Source of the DNA: Deltaproteobacteria bacterium UBA2409
Lineage (GTDB): Bacteria > Bdellovibrionota_C > UBA2361 > DDRT01
Reading direction: 5' to 3'
Assembly: GCA_002343185.1 (NCBI GenBank)
Contig: DDRT01000002.1
Span: 1-11,469 of the forward strand
Length of the DNA: 11,469 nucleotides
How positions within the stretch are numbered: the first letter of the stretch is position 1; the number at the start of each line of letters is the position of its first letter. Below are positions 6,224 to 11,469 of the stretch, piece by piece. A program made the position numbers and the translations under genes. The notes under the pieces are model-generated. The model had not been told where the DNA came from, ran no database searches, and worked only from the letters and a program-made list of their open reading frames with translations.

Positions 6224-9200
6224 GTGTATAAAGATGTTCCTCAAAGCCCCAAATTTCCTGAGATTGAAAACAAAATCTTAGCCTTTTGGCGGGAAAACAA
6301 GATCTTTGAAAAAACTCTATCAAAGCCTGGAAAGGCTGAATTTGTATTTTATGATGGTCCCCCATTTGCCAACGGCCTTCCTCACTATGGTCACCTTTTA
6401 ACTGGGTATGCAAAAGATCTGATCCCAAGGTTTCAGACTATGAAGGGGAAAAAGGTCGAAAGACGTTTTGGCTGGGATTGCCATGGATTACCAGCAGAGA
6501 TGGAGGCCGAAAAGGAGCTTAAAGTTTCTGGCCACAAAGCGATTGAGGAATACGGAATTGAAAAGTTTAACGACTACTGTCGAACTTCGGTACTGAGGTA
6601 CACGAAAGAGTGGGAACGATATGTTACTCGCCAAGGTCGCTGGGTTTCATTTGAAAATGACTATAAAACGATGGATCTCCCATACATGGAGAGTGTTTTG
6701 TGGGCATTCTCCGAATTATATAAAAAGGGGCTAGTATATGAAGGGTATAAAGTTCTCCCCTACTCTTGGGCCTGCGAAACACCACTATCAAACTTTGAAA
6801 TAAGGCTCGACAATGCAACAAGAGAGAGGCAAGACCCTGCAATAACAGTTGCTTTTAAATCTGACGATCTCAATATACTAGCCTGGACAACAACACCATG
6901 GACATTACCCTCTAACTTAGCACTGGCTGTCGGACGGGAGATCGACTACGCAGTTGTAGAGCTAAATTCAAAGAAATATCTATTAGCTGAGGCTGCTTTA
7001 GCCAGATATGAGGCTGAACTAAAAGGGGCAGTACCTTTAAAAACAATTAAAGGGGAAGAACTTATTGGAAGATCCTACGAGCCACTTTTTCCATATTTTC
7101 AAGACGCAAAAAATTCCTTCAAGGTTCTTGCTGGCGATTTTGTTGGAACAGAAGATGGAACAGGAATCGTTCATTGTGCTCCAGGATTCGGGGAGGAAGA
7201 TCAGAAAGTCTGCGAAGCAAATGGTATTGGCATAGTTGTTCCAGTTGATCAAAGCGGAAAATTTACAGCTTTAGTCCCAGATTACGAAGGCCAACTTGTC
7301 TTTGATGCTAATAAAAACATAATCAAAGATCTCAAAGCAAAAGGTGTTGTCTTGCGCCATGAAACCTATCTTCACAATTACCCTCACTGCTGGAGAACCG
7401 ACACACCCATAATTTATATGGCTCTGAACTCCTGGTACGTGAAAGTTACTGAGTTTAAAGACAGAATGGTCGAGTTAAATCAAAAAATTAACTGGATCCC
7501 TCAACATGTTAAAGATGGAAGTTTCGGAAAATGGCTTCAAAATGCCCGCGACTGGTCAATAAGTAGGAATAGATTCTGGGGGACTCCGATCCCTATCTGG
7601 AGAAGTGATGATCCAAAATATCCACGTATTGATGTTTATGGATCTATCTCTGATATTGAAAAGGATTTTAATGTTAAGATCGCTGATCTTCACAAACCTT
7701 TTATCGACACACTGACAAGACCAAATCCTGATGATCCAACTGGAAAATCTTTAATGAGGCGAGTTCCAGAAGTTTTTGATTGCTGGTTCGAATCAGGCTC
7801 GATGCCTTTCGCTCAGGTTCATTACCCTTTTGAAAACAAAGAATGGTTCGAAAAACATTTCCCTGCTGACTACATCGTTGAATATGTAGCCCAAACAAGA
7901 GGGTGGTTTTATACCTTAATGGTTCTATCAACAGCGCTTTTTGATTGCCCTCCATTCAAGAATTGCATGTGCCATGGAGTAGTGCTTGACGAAAATGGTC
8001 AGAAGCTTTCAAAGAGACTTAGAAACTATCCTGACCCTGAAGAAGTTTTTGAAACCATAGGAAGTGATGCTCTAAGATGGTTTCTGATCTCTAGTCCTGT
8101 TCTTCGTGGTGGAGATCTTTTAATCGATAAAAAAGGAAAAGGCATCTCTGAGATCGTTAGAACTATTCTTAATCCTATATGGAATAGCTATTACTTTTTC
8201 ACTCTATACGCCAATACTGATGGAATAAGAGGTGAAATTATAAAGGATAGTCCTTATGTAATTGACAAATATATCCTTTCAAAACTTTCAGAGCTGATTA
8301 AATCCACAGATAAAGCACTAAGTAGCTACGAGCTTACTGAGGCAACAGATGGAGTACTAAAGTTTATCGATGCTTTAAATAACTGGTACATTAGACGATC
8401 AAGAGAGAGATTTTGGAAGACTGAAAAGGACGAAGATAAACAAGCAGCCTACAACACTCTCTATACAGTACTTGTAAATTTAACCAAGGTAACTGCACCA
8501 CTTCTGCCTTTTTTATCTGAGGAGATCTTTAAAGAATTAACCGGTTTAGAGTCTGTTCACCTTGAAGAATTTCCAACCCCCTCCACTATCGACCAAGATC
8601 TGATCGATGCGATGGATCAGATACGAGAGATCTGCTCTGCTGGATTATCACTTAGAGAAAAATTTGACCTAAGAACAAGATTACCACTCAATTCTCTTAC
8701 CTTTGCATCAAAAAAATCAGTTTCAATCAAACCCTATCTGAATCTGATCAAGGAGGAGCTAAATGTTAAGGAGATAATACTTCTTGATTCTGTTGAGGCG
8801 GTGGCTGACTACAAGCTTGAGCTAAAATCGAGGCAGCTTGGACCAAAATTAGGTGCCGAGTTCAAAAATGTACTTGCTGCTGCGAAGACAGGCTCATGGA
8901 CCAAAAACCAAGATGGAACAGTTACTGTTCTTGGAAAAATAATCGAGGCTGACGATTTCTCACTTGCACTTACCCCTAAAATTGAAGGTGCCTGCGCACT
9001 ACAAGATGCAGTTGTATATTTAGATACAAAGATTACTCCAGAGCTTGAAGCCGAAGGATATACAAGAGACTTGGTTCGATTCATTCAGCAAGCAAGAAAA
9101 GATGCTGGGCTCCATGTCTCAGATTACATCGATCTTGCCGTTTCAAGCGAGCAGTTTAGCCCTTTTAGGGACTACATTAAGGAGCAGGTTTTAGCTCGAG

Positions 9201-9295
9201 AATTAAGATTTGGCAGCAATAATGAGCTTGGATATAGCCGTGAGGTTCAGATTGGAGAGTCAAAAGTTCTTTTCTCTTTATCTAAAGTGACATAA
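6224..9295 (+). CDS. ileS: Isoleucyl-tRNA synthetase, class II (eukaryote-like) type
   Basis: Attaches isoleucine to tRNA-Ile in the cytoplasm; 1023 residues. The class I catalytic domain shows HYGH (54-57), GWDCHGLP (83-90), DCWFESG (519-525) and KLSKR (594-598, the KMSKS site). The inserted CP1 editing domain has AWTTTPWTLPSNLAL (from 220) and GTGIVHCAPGFGEED (312-326), including the editing aspartate D326. An all-helical anticodon-binding domain follows at about 690-850 (FIDALNNWYIRRSRERFW), then a C-terminal region of the DUF5915 kind. The KRLRNYPDP sequence after the signature and the lack of a C-terminal zinc finger place it in the IleRS2 group rather than with E. coli IleS. The GTG start at 6224 immediately follows the dehydratase stop, with no ribosome binding site, suggesting translational coupling. 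No later start would keep the conserved N-terminus. Confidence 0.97.
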   Translation: MYKDVPQSPKFPEIENKILAFWRENKIFEKTLSKPGKAEFVFYDGPPFANGLPHYGHLLTGYAKDLIPRFQTMKGKKVERRFGWDCHGLPAEMEAEKELKVSGHKAIEEYGIEKFNDYCRTSVLRYTKEWERYVTRQGRWVSFENDYKTMDLPYMESVLWAFSELYKKGLVYEGYKVLPYSWACETPLSNFEIRLDNATRERQDPAITVAFKSDDLNILAWTTTPWTLPSNLALAVGREIDYAVVELNSKKYLLAEAALARYEAELKGAVPLKTIKGEELIGRSYEPLFPYFQDAKNSFKVLAGDFVGTEDGTGIVHCAPGFGEEDQKVCEANGIGIVVPVDQSGKFTALVPDYEGQLVFDANKNIIKDLKAKGVVLRHETYLHNYPHCWRTDTPIIYMALNSWYVKVTEFKDRMVELNQKINWIPQHVKDGSFGKWLQNARDWSISRNRFWGTPIPIWRSDDPKYPRIDVYGSISDIEKDFNVKIADLHKPFIDTLTRPNPDDPTGKSLMRRVPEVFDCWFESGSMPFAQVHYPFENKEWFEKHFPADYIVEYVAQTRGWFYTLMVLSTALFDCPPFKNCMCHGVVLDENGQKLSKRLRNYPDPEEVFETIGSDALRWFLISSPVLRGGDLLIDKKGKGISEIVRTILNPIWNSYYFFTLYANTDGIRGEIIKDSPYVIDKYILSKLSELIKSTDKALSSYELTEATDGVLKFIDALNNWYIRRSRERFWKTEKDEDKQAAYNTLYTVLVNLTKVTAPLLPFLSEEIFKELTGLESVHLEEFPTPSTIDQDLIDAMDQIREICSAGLSLREKFDLRTRLPLNSLTFASKKSVSIKPYLNLIKEELNVKEIILLDSVEAVADYKLELKSRQLGPKLGAEFKNVLAAAKTGSWTKNQDGTVTVLGKIIEADDFSLALTPKIEGACALQDAVVYLDTKITPELEAEGYTRDLVRFIQQARKDAGLHVSDYIDLAVSSEQFSPFRDYIKEQVLARELRFGSNNELGYSREVQIGESKVLFSLSKVT

Positions 9296-9322
9296 TCCAT
9301 ATTCTTTAGTACAACTTTCCTT

Positions 9323-11365
9323 ATGCGAGCTGTTCTTGAAAGCTTAGACGGCGGGGTAATGCTTATAAGGCTTGGAGACCCCAGTGAAAAAGTTGTCACT
9401 TTTACCCCTGAAAGACTTCAATCACTAAGAGAGATCATAGAGAAATTAAAATCTAAACCTCCGGCAGGAGTTGTAATAACTGGGCCATCTTTGGAGATGT
9501 TCACTGTTGGTGCAGATATATCTCTAATTCAAGAGGTAACTGATCCTAAAATTGGTGAATCTTTGGCAAAAGAAGGACAGGCAGTTTTTGCTGAAATTGA
9601 AAGGCTTCCATTTAAAACTGTAGCTGCCATTAGTGGCCCATGCGTCGGAGGAGGCTTTGAGCTCGCTCTTGCTTGCGATTTCAGGCTACTTAGTGACTCA
9701 CCTTCCAGCACTGTTGGTCTTCCAGAAGTAAAACTTGGAATTATTCCAGGATTCGGAGGAACAGTGAGACTCCCTAAATTAATTGGAATTCCAAAAGCTT
9801 TAGATCTAATTCTTGCTGGTAAAACAGTAAGACCAAAAAAAGCTCTGGCACTTGGATTAGTTGATGAGGTAATCCCAAGTCATGCTCTTATTGAAAGAGC
9901 AAGAAGTGTAGCAGCCGGAAGCTTGAGACTTAGAAGAAAATCGATCGGAATTAAAGATTCCATTCTTTCTGGAATGCTAAAGGGTGTCGTTAGAAGTTCT
10001 GCTAAAGCTTCTGTTTTAAAACAAACTAAAGGCTTTTATCCTGCACCATTAAAAGCTCTTGAAAGTGTTTTTGCTGCAAACTATGAGACTGAAGCAAAGC
10101 TCCTAGGAGAAGCGATAGTAACCCCTGAAAGTAAAGCTTTAACTCATGTTTTTTTTCTTACTGAACTTTCTAAAAGCCTAGGAAAAGGTGCAAAAAAACA
10201 TTTAGACAACATGTCAGCCTCCGTCATCGGTGCCGGAGTTATGGGCGCTGGGATTGCAAGTATCCTTGCTGCCTCAGAGATACCAGTAACCTTAAAAGAT
10301 ACAGCTGAGGCTGCTTTAACAAAAGCAAGAGCCCAAGTTAGAGGTTTTGCCGATTCACTCACTTATCTTTCTCCATCTGAAAGGAATGTTCTTGTTTCGA
10401 GGGTTAACTGCACAACTCAAGATCCTCCAATTGGGGTTGGAATTGTAATAGAAGCTATTGTTGAAAACATGGCAGTAAAAAAGAAAGTTTTATCTGAACT
10501 TGCCTCCAAACTTGGAGATGAAGCCATAATTGCTTCCAACACATCTTCACTATCAATTTCTGAAATGGCTAAAGAGATCCCTAATCCTGCAAGAGTAATT
10601 GGAATGCATTTCTTTAATCCAGTTCCAAAAATGCCTCTTGTTGAAATAGTAATGGGAGAAAAAACTTCTGATAAAACCATAGCACTTGTTGCTGGTCTAT
10701 CAGTTAAACTTGGGAAGTTCCCAATCGTAGTGAAGGATGTTCCTGGATTTTTAGTAAATAGAATCTTAACGCCTTATTTGAACGAAGCAGCATTCCTAAT
10801 TCAAGAAGGATATAAGATTGAAGACATAGATAAGGCTGCAACTGATTTTGGACTCCCGATGGGGCCAGTCAGATTACTAGATGAAGTAGGTCTTGATGTT
10901 GCCTCACATGTATCTGAAATTATGGTTAAAGGTTATGGCTCTAGAATGGAGGCTCCAGCTCTAGCAGCAAAACTTGCAGCAACTGGTGCTTTGGGTAAAA
11001 AAAGCGGTGTCGGTTTCTACGATTTCTCGACTAAAAAACCAAGACGCGATCTGTATTCTGTTTTAGCACTTCCTAAGGAAAAGCAAGGCTCAAGTGATAT
11101 TCAGGATAGATTAATTTTATCTCTTTTAAATGAAGCTATACTTTGTCTTGATGAAGGTGTTGCTGGTGCCCCAGGGCCAGAAGCAGCAAAACAGATAGAT
11201 CTTGGATCAGTTATGGGGTTTGGTTTTCCTCCTTTTAGAGGTGGCATTCTTTACTGGGCTCAAAAAACTGGGATTGGAAAGTTACTAGAAAAAGCGTTAG
11301 AGCTTGAAAAAAAATATGGTGCCAGGTTTAAACCAAAGTTTAAGGCTGAAAGAGTTTTTTATTAA
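9323..11365 (+). CDS. fadJ: Fatty-acid oxidation multienzyme: enoyl-CoA hydratase / 3-hydroxyacyl-CoA dehydrogenase
   Basis: Cytoplasmic fusion enzyme of 680 residues that hydrates enoyl-CoA and oxidises the 3-hydroxyacyl-CoA with NAD in beta-oxidation. The N-terminal crotonase domain (about 1-190) has the oxyanion-hole GADI (63-66) and both catalytic glutamates, E113 in GGGFE and E135 in GLPE. The dehydrogenase has a Rossmann motif GAGVMG (303-308), SNTSSLS, and the catalytic dyad H429 (HFFNPVP) and E441, the same 12-residue spacing as in FadB. The C-terminal helical domains include the conserved GFPPFRGG. The crotonase tail (ILAGKTVRPKKALALGLVDEVIP) resembles FadJ more than FadB. It is slightly shorter than E. 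coli FadJ (714). A thiolase partner (FadI/FadA) is not in the window. The ATG at 9323 lies 27 bases after ileS without a visible ribosome binding site; the gene may share the upstream transcript. Confidence 0.93.
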   Translation: MRAVLESLDGGVMLIRLGDPSEKVVTFTPERLQSLREIIEKLKSKPPAGVVITGPSLEMFTVGADISLIQEVTDPKIGESLAKEGQAVFAEIERLPFKTVAAISGPCVGGGFELALACDFRLLSDSPSSTVGLPEVKLGIIPGFGGTVRLPKLIGIPKALDLILAGKTVRPKKALALGLVDEVIPSHALIERARSVAAGSLRLRRKSIGIKDSILSGMLKGVVRSSAKASVLKQTKGFYPAPLKALESVFAANYETEAKLLGEAIVTPESKALTHVFFLTELSKSLGKGAKKHLDNMSASVIGAGVMGAGIASILAASEIPVTLKDTAEAALTKARAQVRGFADSLTYLSPSERNVLVSRVNCTTQDPPIGVGIVIEAIVENMAVKKKVLSELASKLGDEAIIASNTSSLSISEMAKEIPNPARVIGMHFFNPVPKMPLVEIVMGEKTSDKTIALVAGLSVKLGKFPIVVKDVPGFLVNRILTPYLNEAAFLIQEGYKIEDIDKAATDFGLPMGPVRLLDEVGLDVASHVSEIMVKGYGSRMEAPALAAKLAATGALGKKSGVGFYDFSTKKPRRDLYSVLALPKEKQGSSDIQDRLILSLLNEAILCLDEGVAGAPGPEAAKQIDLGSVMGFGFPPFRGGILYWAQKTGIGKLLEKALELEKKYGARFKPKFKAERVFY

Positions 11366-11381
11366 TAAAAATATTATAATA

Positions 11382-11393
11382 GGGGGTCAGGCC
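11382..11393. repeat. GGGGGTCAGGCC motif, possible end of a dispersed or mobile repeat
   Basis: The 3' spacer of fadJ holds GGGGGTCAGGCC followed by GGGCAATGCCAC. Stand-alone GGGGTCAGG blocks of this kind are, from memory, common beside IS200-like (RAYT-type) transposase genes and as remnants between genes. No transposase is present here, so at most this is a solo end. Confidence 0.35.
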
Positions 11394-11422
11394 GGGCAAT
11401 GCCACTTACATTCAATTCTAAA

Positions 11423-11448
11423 TTATCAGTGCTTGATAACTGATTTTT
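11423..11448 (+). terminator. Weak candidate terminator downstream of fadJ
   Basis: ATCAG (11425-11429) can pair with CTGAT (11440-11444), followed by a run of five T (11444-11448). An alternative stem pairs TTATCA (11423-11428) with TGATAA (11434-11439). Both stems are short and AT-rich, so termination here is only possible. No stronger hairpin was seen in the spacer. Confidence 0.25.
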
Positions 11449-11469
11449 GAACACAGAGTGCTCAGAGTT
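11449..11469. repeat. Cut-off copy of the CACAGAG-type repeat
   Basis: GAACACAGAGTGCTCAGAGTT runs into the right edge of the window. Its first ten bases match the reverse complement of 143-152 (GAACACAAAG) at nine positions, so it belongs to the same repeat type as 101-161. The rest lies outside the window. Confidence 0.45.

Noticed and set aside
6141..6428. 95-codon minus-strand frame across the dehydratase-ileS junction
   Set aside because: It is the shadow of two well-identified genes and its translation has no family features.
1..11469. A defence system, biosynthetic cluster, prophage or other novel multi-gene system
   Set aside because: The genes are mainly housekeeping or small DUF families, with no nuclease, transposase, integrase, toxin or modular synthase and no array-like repeats.

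Overview
The window looks like ordinary chromosome from a Gram-negative bacterium with AT-rich DNA (roughly 40% GC by eye). Supporting signs are an outer-membrane-type DUF3187 protein with a signal peptide, an HDOD regulator, a class II (eukaryote-like) isoleucyl-tRNA synthetase and a FadJ-type fatty-acid oxidation enzyme. This mix would suit a Bdellovibrionota- or deltaproteobacteria-like lineage, but that placement is inference. I see no tRNA, rRNA, CRISPR array or complete insertion sequence.

Layout, left to right. Bases 1-166 hold an open frame that runs off the left edge on the minus strand and a degenerate inverted repeat of the CACAGAGAACACAGAG type (about 101-161). A DUF3187 gene follows on the minus strand (167-1000). 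Divergent from it is a two-gene plus-strand unit: an HDOD-domain regulator (1049-2425) and a 634-residue helical protein of unknown family (2450-4354). The second of these overlaps, tail to tail by 23 bp, a minus-strand pair of small membrane proteins (DUF2878-like 4332-4841 and DUF4345-like 4814-5176), which themselves overlap by 28 bp. From about 5221 to the right runs a plus-strand unit: a threonine/serine dehydratase-like PLP enzyme (5270-6223), ileS (6224-9295) and fadJ (9323-11365). The last 104 bases are intergenic and hold a GGGGGTCAGGCC motif, a weak hairpin and a second, cut-off copy of the CACAGAG-type repeat.

The PLP enzyme is easy to miss. Its frame is open from 5261 to 6223 and carries every family motif, but it has no ATG, GTG or TTG before 5765, which is far downstream of the catalytic lysine. 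A good Shine-Dalgarno sequence (AGGAG, 5259-5263) lies six bases before a CTG at 5270, so CTG initiation is the best reading. A TATAAT box at 5244-5249 implies a leader of only about 14 nt.

The dehydratase makes 2-oxobutyrate, the first isoleucine precursor, if it acts on threonine. The gene directly abutting it charges isoleucine onto tRNA. That pairing makes sense metabolically, though the dehydratase has no ACT feedback domain. FadJ would feed beta-oxidation; its thiolase partner is not in the window. I found no convincing evidence for a new multi-gene system. The best leads are the CTG start, the orphan 634-residue protein paired with the HDOD regulator, and the dispersed repeats at both edges.
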